Shown: positions 1 through 7,430 of the stretch, piece after piece | How positions within the stretch are numbered: the stretch's first letter is position 1 | How the letters are laid out: every line of letters starts with the position of its first letter | From: Defluviitaleaceae bacterium | Lineage (GTDB): Bacteria > Bacillota > Clostridia > Lachnospirales > WRAX01 | Direction of reading: 5' to 3' | Assembly: GCA_009780415.1 (NCBI GenBank) | Contig: WRAC01000016.1 | Span: forward strand, 1 to 51,858 | DNA length: 51,858 bases | Position numbers and translations under genes: made by a program | Notes under the pieces: generated by a model | The model's input: only the letters and a program-made list of their open reading frames with translations | The model's database searches: none | Told to the model about the DNA's origin: nothing

Positions 1-324
1 ATCATGAACTGTAAAAAAATCGAGGCCGCTGGCGTAAAAACCGTTATCGTCACCGACGAGTACGCCGGGCGCGACGGCAAGTCCCAAAGCCTGGCCGACG
101 CGGACAAGGCCGCCGACGCCGTCGTTACGGGCGGAAACGCCAACGAGGTCATTTTCCTGCCGGTCATGGAGCGTATTATCGGCATGTATGACTACGTCGA
201 TAAAATCGCGGGCGGTTTCGACGGCAGCCTGCGCCCGGACGGCAGTATTGAGGCCGAGATACAGGTCATCACCGGCGCGACGAATGAGCTGGGCTTCAAT
301 AGGATGACGGCGCGGACGTATTAG
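1..324 (+). CDS. grdE: Glycine reductase component B, GrdE C-terminus (partial)
   Basis: This is the last 107 codons of an ORF open at the left edge. GrdE is a proprotein, cleaved at a cysteine, that supplies two subunits of the substrate-binding component B of glycine reductase. The surviving part contains a conserved GrdE-type C-terminal stretch, including VKTVIVTDEYAGRDG, LPVMERIIG and ITGATNELGF. The cleavage-site cysteine lies upstream of the window. The order grdE-grdA-grdB-grdC/D is that of canonical glycine reductase operons, which favours glycine over sarcosine or betaine as substrate. The assignment rests on family resemblance plus this context. Confidence 0.9.
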   Translation: MMNCKKIEAAGVKTVIVTDEYAGRDGKSQSLADADKAADAVVTGGNANEVIFLPVMERIIGMYDYVDKIAGGFDGSLRPDGSIEAEIQVITGATNELGFNRMTARTY

Positions 325-344
325 TACGGAAAGGAAGATTAACT

Positions 345-464
345 GTGGCAAGGCTTGAACTAATGACGGTATTACTATCAATTCAAGCATTGCTTGAAAG
401 CGGAAATATTGAAAAAGCAAAAGAGGTTATTGCTGAAGTGATTGCGGAAGCAAGGAAATCCTAA
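345..464 (+). CDS. Small 39-residue protein in AT-rich gap between grdE and grdA
   Basis: GTG start at 345 sits behind AAAGGAAG (about 330-337) and runs 39 codons to TAA at 462-464. The product is amphipathic and helical: a hydrophobic, Leu-rich first half (LELMTVLLSIQALLESG) and a charged second half ending EVIAEARKS. The pattern resembles very short uncharacterised proteins of about 40 residues that I recall from Clostridia, but no function is known to me. It lies in a stretch (about 340-600) clearly richer in A+T than the grd genes. The usual grdE-grdA gap is short, so this looks like inserted DNA. The +1 frame stays open past its end to a TAG near 572, so a longer ancestral reading frame broken by a frameshift is possible. 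Confidence 0.45.
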   Translation: MARLELMTVLLSIQALLESGNIEKAKEVIAEVIAEARKS

Positions 465-614
465 AGCGAATAGTCAAGAACCTTTTGATTATGAACTCCA
501 AAAGGGGAGAAATATTCGTTTTTCTAGGATGTTATGGACAGTTTGGGGTATCAAAATCCTATGGGATTTATAGTAATGAATTGATAAATCAACTTTCACG
601 AAAGGAGCATAAGC

Positions 615-1085
615 ATGGGTTATTTCGATGGCAAGAAGGTTATTGTCATAGGCGACAGGGACGGCATTCCCGGCCCGGCGATTGACGAATGCTTAAAGAC
701 AGCCGGCGCGGAGATTATATTCTCCTCAACCGAGTGCTTTGTCTGAACGGCGGCGGGTGCAATGGATCTGGAGAATCAAAATAGGGTGAAGAACGCGGCT
801 GAAATCCACGGCGCGGAAAATGTAGTCGTGGTTATCGGCGCGGCCGAGGGAGAGGCAGCCGGGCTGGCGGCCGAAACCGTAACAAACGGCGACCCTACTT
901 ACGCGGGTTCATTGTCGGGAGTCTCGTTGGGACTCCGTGTTATCCACTGCCTTGAGCAGGAGTTTAAAGACGCCGTAGACGCGGCGGTATATGACGAGCA
1001 GATCGGCATGATGGAAATGGTGCTGAACGTGGACGAAATCGTCGCTGAGATGGTATCCATCCGCGAACAATACGGCAAATATTAA
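615..1085 (+). CDS. grdA: Glycine reductase selenoprotein A, Sec at codon 44
   Basis: GrdA carries the selenol that takes the carboxymethyl group from component B and hands it as a selenoether to component C; it is reduced by thioredoxin. ATG at 615 follows AAAGGAG (601-606). An in-frame TGA at 744-746 falls at codon 44, in the context [15 protein letters not shown], the GrdA active-site motif; Sec44 is the known position in Clostridia. Reading TGA as Sec gives 156 residues, the usual family length. The N-terminus has the GrdA phrase [15 protein letters not shown] and the C-terminus ends IREQYGKY. A caller treating TGA as stop would report only a truncated gene starting at 762. The selenocysteine machinery (selA-D) is not in this window. 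Confidence 0.97.
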
Positions 1086-1097
1086 GGCGGAATTGAT

Positions 1098-2408
1098 ATG
1101 AGTAAACTTCGTGTTGTGCATTATATTAACCAATTCTACGGCGGCGTCGGCGGTGAAGAGAAGGCCGATTACAGGCCGGAGCTGCGCCCGGGCAAACATG
1201 GCCCGGGGATGGCGCTGTCCCAGCAGTTTGGCGACGAGGCGGAGATAGTTGCCACCGTCGTCTGCGGCGACGGGTATTTTAACGAGAACGTGGACGAGGC
1301 CCTTGCCGCAATACTGAAAATGGTCGAGGAGTATAAGCCCCATGTTTTCGTCGCCGGCCCCGCTTTTAACGCCGGGCGTTACGGAATGGCATGCGGCGCG
1401 GTGTGCAAGGCCGTTTCGGAAAAGTTTGACATACCCGCGGTTACGGCGATGTACGGCGAAAACCCGGGCGTTGATTCGTTCCGCAGCGCCGTCTATATCC
1501 TTGAAACGGGGGATTCCGCCGCGGCAATGCGTAAAGCGGCCCCGGCCCTTGCCGGTTTCGCGCTGAAGCTCGCCAAGGGTGAGGAAGTCGGAATGCCCTG
1601 TTGTGAGGGTTATTTCACGCGCGGCATCCGTAAAAATGTTTTTGTCGAGGAACGCGGCTCAAAACGCGCCGTATCTATGCTTTTGAAAAAGCTGAAGGGC
1701 GAGGAGTTTGAAACCGAGTACCCCATGCCCGTTTTTGACAATGTGGAGCCGAACCCCGCTGTTGCGGACATGAGCAAGGCTACCGTCGCGCTGGTTACAA
1801 GCGGCGGCATTGTGCCGAAAACCAATCCCGACAGGATTGAGTCATCCAGCGCGTCTAAATTCGGCAAATACGATATTGAGAAGGAAGCCCGCTTCACCAT
1901 CCACAACTCCGAGACGGCCCACGGTGGGTATGACCCCGTTTACGCCAACAACGACGCCAACCGCGTCCTGCCGCTGGACGTTATGCGCGACCTTGAAAAA
2001 GAGGGTATTATAGGCAAGCTTTACCGCTATTACTACACAACGGTGGGCAACGGCACGTCGGTTGCCAACGCCAGGGCTTTCGCCGCCGATATCGGCGCGC
2101 AGTTGAAGAACGACGGGGTACAGGCCGTTATCCTGACCTCCACCTGAGGCACGTGCACTCGTTGCGGCGCAACGATGGTTAAAGAAATAGAGCGCGCGGG
2201 CATTCCCGTCGTTCACGTATGTACGGTGGTTCCGATCTCCCTTACGGTAGGCGCGAACCGCATTGTCCCGGCTGTGGCTATCCCCTATCCGCTGGGCAAC
2301 CCGGCGCTTGAGGCCGGGGAGGAGAAAAAACTCCGCAGGAAGCTTGTCGAAAAATCCCTGCGCGCTTTACAGACCGAGGTAACCGGGCAGACCGTTTTTG
2401 AGGATTAA
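1098..2408 (+). CDS. grdB: Glycine reductase component B gamma subunit, Sec at codon 350
   Basis: GrdB is the substrate-specific selenoprotein subunit of component B; it activates glycine as a Schiff base with the GrdE-derived subunit and passes the carboxymethyl group to GrdA. ATG at 1098 lies 12 nt after the grdA stop behind AAGGCGG. TGA at 2145-2147 is codon 350 and is followed by GTCTRCG, giving the redox motif U-x-x-C-x-x-C. The reading frame continues with GATMVKEIERAGIPVVHV, which only makes sense if TGA is read through. Total 436 residues, the family norm. Other family features are GGVGGEEKADYRPELRPG near the start and VTSGGIVPKTNPDRIESSSA near residue 235. Standard gene calling would split it into two ORFs (1098-2147 and 2175-2408). 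Confidence 0.97.
2145..2174 (+). promoter_or_regulatory. SECIS-like hairpin after the grdB UGA
   Basis: Twelve nucleotides after the UGA, CGTTGC (2160-2165) pairs perfectly with GCAACG (2169-2174) around a GGC loop. Bacterial SECIS elements sit directly 3' of the Sec UGA inside the coding sequence and place a small apical stem-loop with exposed G about this far downstream, to be bound by SelB. Stem and distance are seen directly; SelB binding is inferred. I did not find an equally clean hairpin after the grdA UGA. Confidence 0.6.
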
Positions 2409-2421
2409 TTCCGCATTGTTT

Positions 2422-2461
2422 ATGGAATGGGCCGATACCTCGTCCCATTCCATGTTATTTT
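2422..2461 (+). terminator. Hairpin terminator after grdB
   Basis: ATGGAATGGG (2422-2431) and CCCATTCCAT (2444-2453) form a perfect 10-bp stem with a 12-nt loop, followed by GTTATTTT. This is a plausible intrinsic terminator, or partial terminator, separating grdE-A-B from the regulator and grdCD. It could let component A/B be made in excess over component C. Confidence 0.65.
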
Positions 2462-2554
2462 GACACGCATGTGAAGTATATAATCTCATTTAGAGAAGTT
2501 GGATTTCATTTATGTTTTATGCTGCATGTCGTATCCTTAATAGTAGGTGAGGAT

Positions 2555-2788
2555 ATGAATAATAAACGTTTCAATGATGAATATATGATGCTTGGCTTAA
2601 ACATCCGGTACCATAGAAGAAGCAAGGATTATACGCAGGAAAAGCTTGCCGAAGCGGTCAATATCAGCAGGGAGCATTTATCCAAGGTGGAGACAGGGGT
2701 TAACGCCGCTTCGCTTGACGTACTCTTCGAGATATCGCAGGAGCTGCAGGTACCCATTAATAAATTTTTTGAGTTTAAGGAAAAATAA
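2555..2788 (+). CDS. Small XRE-family HTH regulator inside the grd operon
   Basis: A 77-residue protein that is essentially one Cro/C1-type helix-turn-helix: GLNIRYHRRSKDYTQEKLAE then VNISREHLSKVETG (helix-turn-helix) then a short tail ending PINKFFEFKEK. The start at 2555 is chosen because AGGTGAGG lies just before it; the frame is open further upstream to 2471 but without a ribosome binding site. It lies between the grdB terminator and grdCD, 23 nt before the grdCD start, so it is probably cotranscribed with grdCD and could regulate it. There is no effector domain, so it would act as a simple DNA-binding dimer. The target is unknown. Confidence 0.85.
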   Translation: MNNKRFNDEYMMLGLNIRYHRRSKDYTQEKLAEAVNISREHLSKVETGVNAASLDVLFEISQELQVPINKFFEFKEK

Positions 2789-2811
2789 AGGTTAAAAATA
2801 GGAGGACGGGC

Positions 2812-5397
2812 ATGAAGGCTGTACTGAAAGGCGCGGCGTATATTTTGGCGCATACGCCTGATATGATTGTGCATAGCGGGACAACCCAGACGACGGAGAG
2901 GATTGTGAACCCCGAGTCGGAGTATCTGAAGCAGATCGGCGGGCATATAAGAAGCTTTGAGAAGGCCGTGGAGTATCCGCCGAATCAGGTTTATATCGGG
3001 GGCATGACGCCGGAGGAGCTGAAGGATACCCCATTCCCGTGGCATGATAAAGCCGCGGCCGGCGCAAGGTTCGGGCGTATGGGCGAAATTATGCCCCAGG
3101 ATGAGTTTATCGGGCTGATTAAGGCGGCGGACTCGTTTGATCTGGTAATGCTTGAGGAAAATTTTGCCGGGAAGGTAAAGGCGAAGCTGGAGGCGCATCC
3201 GGTTTGTTCGGCGTTTGCGCAGCGCATAGGAGCGGGAGCGGAGATTTCCGCTATAAAGCGGCAGATTGCGGATTTTCATGCCGAAGCGCTTTATTTCGAC
3301 GGAGCTGTTGTCGGCTGCGTAAAACGCGCCCATGAAATAGACCCCAACCTCAACGCCCATGTAATGTTTGAAAACCTTGTATCCAAGGCTTCGGGCGCGC
3401 TGGCGTTCTTAAATTTGTTTGAGAAAAGCGGCATTGACCCGTTAGGCGTCGAATACGTCATTGAATGCTCGGAGGAAGCCTGCGGCGATATGAACCAGCG
3501 CGGCGGCGGGAACTTTGCGAAGGCCATCGCGGAAATGGCCGGGGCCGTAAACGCCACGGGCGCGGACACGCGCGGTTTCTGCGCCGCCCCCACCCACGCG
3601 CTGATACAGGCGGCATCGCTGGTCAGGGCCGGAACGTTTAAGAGCGTCGCTATCGTTGCGGGCGGCGCGACGGCTAAGCTGGGCATGAACGGCAAGGACC
3701 ACGTAAAGAAGGGCTTGCCTGTTCTGGAGGATGTGTTGGGCGGTTTCGCGGCGCTGGTATGCGCAGACGACGGGGTTTCGCCCATTGTGAACACGGAGCT
3801 TACGGGCAGCCATACCGTCGGGACGGGTTCGTCGCCCCAAGCCGTTATGACGGCTCTGGTGGCAAAGCCGCTTGAAAAAGGCGGGCTTAAATTCTCCGAT
3901 ATAGATAAATACTCCGTTGAAATGCAGAACCCGGACGTTACAAAACCCGCGGGCGCGGGGGATGTGCCGGAGGCAAACTATAAGATGATCGCGGCGCTTG
4001 CCGTTACAAAAAAGGAACTGGAACGCGGTGAAATTCCGGCGTTTGTTGAGAAACACGGGCTGCCGGGCTGGGCGCCGACGCAAGGGCATATCCCCAGCGG
4101 CGTTCCGTATTTGGGCTTTGCCCGGGATCTGCTGACCATGGGTGATGGAAACCGCGTTATGATAGTCGGCAAGGGCAGCCTTTTCCTCGGGCGCATGACG
4201 AACCTGTTCGACGGCGTTTCCATCATTATGGAACGGAACACCGGCGTAGAGGCGGCCTGTCCTGCGCTTCGCGAAGCGCAAGGCCCGGAGTCGGTAACGG
4301 TTAAACGGGAAAACCGCATAAAAGTAGCGGTTACAACCCTCGGCAGCGAACACGGCGCAGAAAATATCGTGCGCGGTGCGGAGGAAGCCGCCCGTGACGG
4401 CGGTTTTGACGTGGCGCTAATCGGCCCTGTGCAGGGCGTGAAAACAAACCTTGAGGTTATTGAGACGGCGGATGAAGCCTCAATGTATAAAAAAATGGAG
4501 GAATTGCTGGACAGCGGCTATATCAAGGGCTGTGTGACCATGCATTACAATTTCCCCATAGGGGTTTCCACCGTCGGGCGCGTTACGACCCCCGCCAAAG
4601 GGCGCGACCTCTACCTTGCCACCACGACGGGAACGGCTTCCACAGACCGCGTCGAGGCTATGGTGAGGAACGCTGTCTACGGTGTTATAACCGCCAAGGC
4701 GATGGGCATTGCGGAGCCGACCGTAGGCGTGCTGAACCTGGACGGCGCGCGGGCGGTTGAGCGGGCGTTAATTACCATGGGCGAGAAGGGTTATAAGGTT
4801 AACTTCTCCGAGTCTCTGAGGGCCGACGGCGGCGCGGTTATGCGCGGAAATGATTTGCTGAACCCGGACTGCGACGTAATGGTTGCGGACAGCCTGACGG
4901 GTAATATTTTATGCAAGATGTTCAGCGCGTACTCTACCGGCGGGGCTTATGAAGCTACGGGCTACGGCTACGGCCCGGGAATCGGCGAGGGCGCGAAACG
5001 TCTGGTGCTGATCCTTTCGCGGGCTTCGGGCGTGCCGGTTGTGGCAAACGCGCTGCGTTACGCCGCCGGGCTTGCCAAGGGGAATGTTCTGGCTGTCGCG
5101 GACGCGGAGCTTGCCAAGGCTAACCGTGCTGGATTAAAGGATTTTTCAACCACAAAAAACGCAAAAACACACAAAACAGAACCTGTGGAAGTGAATCAAC
5201 CTGCGAAAGAGGTTGTTACGGAGGAAATCTCCGGGATAGAGATATTCGACTTGGACGACGCCGTGGCGCTGCTTATGTCTAAGGGCGTATACGCCGAAAG
5301 CGGCATGGGCTGCACCGGGCCTGTGGTGCTGGTAAATGAGAAGAAGCACGGGCAGGCGGTTGGGATATTAAAAGAAAGCGGGTTTGTAGGGGAGTAG
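2812..5397 (+). CDS. grdCD: Fused glycine reductase component C, GrdC-GrdD
   Basis: Component C receives the carboxymethyl-selenoether from GrdA and releases acetyl phosphate. It is normally two proteins, GrdC (beta, about 510 residues, FabH/ketosynthase-like) and GrdD (alpha, about 385 residues, PlsX-like). Here both are one 861-residue ORF. Residues 1 to about 480 are GrdC (start KAVLKGAAYILAHTPDM; EACGDMNQRGGGNFAKAI; GATAKLGMNGKDHVKKGLP). Residues from about 500 are GrdD (KVAVTTLGSEHGAENI; VTMHYNFPIGVSTVGRV), with the acyl-accepting cysteine of GrdD probably C834 in SGMGCTGPVVLV. ATG follows AGGAGG. The joint contains an 18-bp DNA palindrome (4263-4280), and a second Lys/Thr/Asn-rich stretch interrupts the late GrdD linker (about residues 777-791). 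Both halves look intact, so the fusion should be functional. Confidence 0.93.
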   Translation: MKAVLKGAAYILAHTPDMIVHSGTTQTTERIVNPESEYLKQIGGHIRSFEKAVEYPPNQVYIGGMTPEELKDTPFPWHDKAAAGARFGRMGEIMPQDEFIGLIKAADSFDLVMLEENFAGKVKAKLEAHPVCSAFAQRIGAGAEISAIKRQIADFHAEALYFDGAVVGCVKRAHEIDPNLNAHVMFENLVSKASGALAFLNLFEKSGIDPLGVEYVIECSEEACGDMNQRGGGNFAKAIAEMAGAVNATGADTRGFCAAPTHALIQAASLVRAGTFKSVAIVAGGATAKLGMNGKDHVKKGLPVLEDVLGGFAALVCADDGVSPIVNTELTGSHTVGTGSSPQAVMTALVAKPLEKGGLKFSDIDKYSVEMQNPDVTKPAGAGDVPEANYKMIAALAVTKKELERGEIPAFVEKHGLPGWAPTQGHIPSGVPYLGFARDLLTMGDGNRVMIVGKGSLFLGRMTNLFDGVSIIMERNTGVEAACPALREAQGPESVTVKRENRIKVAVTTLGSEHGAENIVRGAEEAARDGGFDVALIGPVQGVKTNLEVIETADEASMYKKMEELLDSGYIKGCVTMHYNFPIGVSTVGRVTTPAKGRDLYLATTTGTASTDRVEAMVRNAVYGVITAKAMGIAEPTVGVLNLDGARAVERALITMGEKGYKVNFSESLRADGGAVMRGNDLLNPDCDVMVADSLTGNILCKMFSAYSTGGAYEATGYGYGPGIGEGAKRLVLILSRASGVPVVANALRYAAGLAKGNVLAVADAELAKANRAGLKDFSTTKNAKTHKTEPVEVNQPAKEVVTEEISGIEIFDLDDAVALLMSKGVYAESGMGCTGPVVLVNEKKHGQAVGILKESGFVGE
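4263..4280. repeat. 18-bp perfect palindrome at the GrdC/GrdD joint
   Basis: TGCGCTTCGCGAAGCGCA is a perfect palindrome, read in frame as part of PALREAQGPE. That peptide resembles the translations I recall from a dispersed REP-like inverted repeat common in environmental genomes (LRQAQGPEPVEG-type). It sits exactly where the grdC stop and grdD start would normally be. The palindrome is seen directly; the repeat-family link is recollection and inference. Confidence 0.6.
5142..5182. repeat. Low-complexity ACACAAA-rich insert in the GrdD linker
   Basis: About 40 bp dominated by CAACCACAAAAAACGCA and ACACACAAAAC, read in frame as TTKNAKTHK. It is far more A-rich than the flanking coding sequence. 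It resembles the AACCACAAAGAACACAAAG type of dispersed repeat seen in many environmental bacteria. It falls in a linker between the PlsX-like core and the small C-terminal domain with C834, where extra residues would be tolerated. Confidence 0.4.
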
Positions 5398-5426
5398 GGG
5401 GGCTGATGCCCCCCGCTTCACTTTTT
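5397..5426 (+). terminator. Terminator after grdCD
   Basis: GGGGGGC (5397-5403) and GCCCCCC (5408-5414) form a 7-bp GC stem with a TGAT loop starting at the last base of the grdCD stop codon. CTTCACTTTTTATT follows. It ends the grd operon and, read from the other side, could also serve the convergent merR gene. Confidence 0.75.
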
Positions 5427-5427
5427 A

Positions 5428-6114
5428 TTATATAAGCGCCTTAATTTTATCGATGATTGTTTTAACGGCGTGTAACGGGCCTTCGTTGCAATCCGCGCGC
5501 CAAACCTCCGTGCCGTCCCAAATGATTACCGCTTCCATGGGTTTTATTTCGGTAACGTCACGTATCCGTATCATTGGAAAACCGCCGCTTGATTCGCGCA
5601 GGACGGCAATTTTGCCCGGCAGGTTGCCGGTGTTTTCACCGCAAACGGGGAGCCAGATATCAGCGCCCAGCAAAATCATGTATTTTTCTGATTGATTCAT
5701 GCGAAACATCCTCTCTGTTTGTTTTGTTAAAAATACCAACTCGTCCAGAATATCCGCCGCGTTTAATTCATCGGGGGCCACGCGGGACAGTTCGGTCTCC
5801 AGCCTGTGCAGCATACGGTTTGTCTCGCGCAGCTCCAGCAGGCGGAGGTCGCTTTGGGTTATTTTTTTACGCATCGCTTCGCGTAAACGGGCGTCCCCGT
5901 TCAGCAGCTCCGCAATTTCGCGCACCGTGAAGCCAAGCCCGCGCAGAAGCAGTATGATTTCCAACCGCTTGATTTGCGCGCCGTCATACTCTCTGTAGCC
6001 GGAATCCGGCAGGCGGTGGCTTGTCAGAATGCCGGCGTCCTCGTAAAAACGGAGGGTTCGCGGCGATATGCCGTACTTTTGGCTTGCGGCGCGTATGGCT
6101 AGTCTTTCAATCAT
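5428..6114 (-). CDS. MerR-family transcriptional regulator
   Basis: A 228-residue regulator. Residues 1-75 form the MerR winged helix-turn-helix (SQKYGISPRTLRFYEDAGIL, then SGYREYDGAQIKRL), followed by the dimerisation helix around residues 80-125. The C-terminal half (about 140-228), with ILLGADIWLPVCGENTGN and MEAVIIWDGTEVW, is not a domain I recognise; a single cysteine lies in it. Ligand unknown. It is convergent with grdCD and divergent from an aminotransferase, with its own promoter in the 71-bp gap (6133-6163). ATG at 6114 is preceded by CAGGTGATC. It may sense a metabolite of the neighbouring amino-acid genes; that is inference from position only. Confidence 0.85.
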   Translation of the reverse strand: MIERLAIRAASQKYGISPRTLRFYEDAGILTSHRLPDSGYREYDGAQIKRLEIILLLRGLGFTVREIAELLNGDARLREAMRKKITQSDLRLLELRETNRMLHRLETELSRVAPDELNAADILDELVFLTKQTERMFRMNQSEKYMILLGADIWLPVCGENTGNLPGKIAVLRESSGGFPMIRIRDVTEIKPMEAVIIWDGTEVWRADCNEGPLHAVKTIIDKIKALI

Positions 6115-6132
6115 TGGTGATCACCTGAGAAC

Positions 6133-6163
6133 ATTATAATGTTTTACGTAAGGTTAAAGTCAA
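6133..6163 (-). promoter_or_regulatory. MerR-type promoter with 19-bp spacer and dyad
   Basis: On the minus strand TTGACT (6163-6158) and TATAAT (6138-6133) are separated by 19 bp instead of 17. The spacer carries ACCTTACGTAA, with the inner palindrome TTACGTAA. Overlong spacers holding a dyad are the hallmark of promoters bent into shape by MerR proteins, so autoregulation is likely. The 14-bp palindrome AACATTATAATGTT overlaps the -10 box. Confidence 0.75.
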
Positions 6164-6185
6164 TATATATTTGAGGAGAAATTTA

Positions 6186-7379
6186 ATGAATTATTCCAAA
6201 AAAGCGGAAATGGTAAAAGAATCCTCTACACTGGCGATAACGGCGAAGGCCAAGGCGTTGAGGGAGGCGGGCCGGAACGTTATCAGCTTCAGCATCGGGG
6301 AGCCTGATTTCAACACCCCGGGGCATATTGTGGAAGCCGCGAAAAAGGCGCTGGACGCCGGGTTTACGAAATATACGGACTCCAGCGGCATTTTAAAGCT
6401 GCGCGAAGCCATTTGCGGCAAGCTGCAAAGAGAGAACGGCCTCAGCTATAAGCCCGGGCAGATCGTGGTCGCCAACGGCGCGAAACATGCTATTTCAAAC
6501 GCTTGCTTAGCCATATTAAACGAGGGCGACGAAGTCATCATCCCAGCCCCGTATTGGCTGACGTATCCCGAGGTTGTGGCGCTTTCCGGAGGCGTACCGG
6601 TCGTGGCGCAAACGGATAAGAAGAGCGGCTACAAGATAAGCCCCGCCCAGCTCGAAGCGGCTATAACGCCGAAAACAAAGGCCTTGTTTTTAAACAGCCC
6701 CAACAACCCAAGCGGCTCCGTATATACGGAGGAGGAACTGCGCGCCATCGCTGAGGTTGTTTGCAGGCGCGGCCTGATCGTTATATCCGACGAGATTTAC
6801 GAACACCTAATTTATGTCCCCGGTTTAAAGCATATCAGCATTGCTTCATTTAACGAGGATATCTTCAACCGCACCATTGTCATAAACGGTTTGTCCAAAA
6901 GCTACGCAATGACGGGCTGGCGCATGGGCTATACGGCCTCAAACCAGGAGCTTGCCAAGATTATGGGGAATATCCAAAGCCACCAGACTTCGAACATCAA
7001 CAGCGTAACCCAGCAGGCCAGCATTGCCGCTATAGACGGCGACCAGCAGCCCCTGCGCGATATGCTTGCCCAATTCGCCAAACGCCGCGAATATATCGCG
7101 AGCCGCCTGATGGGTATAAAGGGCTTTGATATGGACATGCCCGCCGGGGCGTTTTACGCCTTTATCGACATATCGGAAATGTGCGGCAAGGCGAAGGGCA
7201 TCAGCGTAACCAACGCGTCGGATTTCGCGGCGGAGCTTATAGCGAAAAAGGGCGTGGCAATCGTGCCCTGTGCAGACTTTGGCTGCGATATGCATATCAG
7301 GCTAAGCTATGCGATGTCCACGGAGGATATCACCGAGGGCGTGGACAGAATAGAAGCCTTTGTCAGTGAATATTGGTAA
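6186..7379 (+). CDS. Pyridoxal-phosphate class I aminotransferase (AspC-like)
   Basis: A 397-residue fold type I aminotransferase, probably transferring amino groups between aspartate or a similar amino acid and 2-oxoglutarate in the cytoplasm. Family features: FSIGEPDFNTPGHIV near residue 40, NSPNNPSGSVYTEEEL near residue 180, SDEIYEHLIY, and the PLP lysine K238 in GLSKSYAMTGWRMGY. The C-terminal arginine is in the context HIRLSYA. The start at 6186 is chosen because GAGGAG lies at 6173-6178; a TTG further up at 6171 overlaps that site and is unlikely. Substrate range cannot be read from the sequence. In this neighbourhood it probably feeds amino-acid fermentation. Confidence 0.92.
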   Translation: MNYSKKAEMVKESSTLAITAKAKALREAGRNVISFSIGEPDFNTPGHIVEAAKKALDAGFTKYTDSSGILKLREAICGKLQRENGLSYKPGQIVVANGAKHAISNACLAILNEGDEVIIPAPYWLTYPEVVALSGGVPVVAQTDKKSGYKISPAQLEAAITPKTKALFLNSPNNPSGSVYTEEELRAIAEVVCRRGLIVISDEIYEHLIYVPGLKHISIASFNEDIFNRTIVINGLSKSYAMTGWRMGYTASNQELAKIMGNIQSHQTSNINSVTQQASIAAIDGDQQPLRDMLAQFAKRREYIASRLMGIKGFDMDMPAGAFYAFIDISEMCGKAKGISVTNASDFAAELIAKKGVAIVPCADFGCDMHIRLSYAMSTEDITEGVDRIEAFVSEYW

Positions 7380-7390
7380 TTTATTAGAAT

Positions 7391-7419
7391 TTGACATATG
7401 TATAATGTTTATTTATAAT
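7391..7419 (+). promoter_or_regulatory. Consensus sigma-A promoter for the peptide transporter
   Basis: TTGACA (7391-7396) and TATAAT (7414-7419) are both perfect and exactly 17 bp apart, 62 nt before the start codon of the substrate-binding protein. This would be one of the strongest promoters in the window, fitting an abundant binding protein. Confidence 0.85.
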
Positions 7420-7430
7420 CAACTATACAG

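Noticed and set aside
485-685. 66-codon plus-strand frame overlapping the grdA start
   Set aside because: It runs into grdA in another frame, has no good ribosome site and a frame of poor composition; grdA is certain.
762-1085. Gene starting MDLENQNRV
   Set aside because: It is the part of grdA after the Sec UGA.
2175-2408. Separate small gene VKEIERAGIP...
   Set aside because: It is the downstream half of grdB after the Sec UGA, not an independent gene.
2460-2484. Promoter TTGACA...TATAAT before the XRE gene
   Set aside because: The two boxes are only 13 bp apart, too close for a sigma-A promoter; at most the -10 is used.
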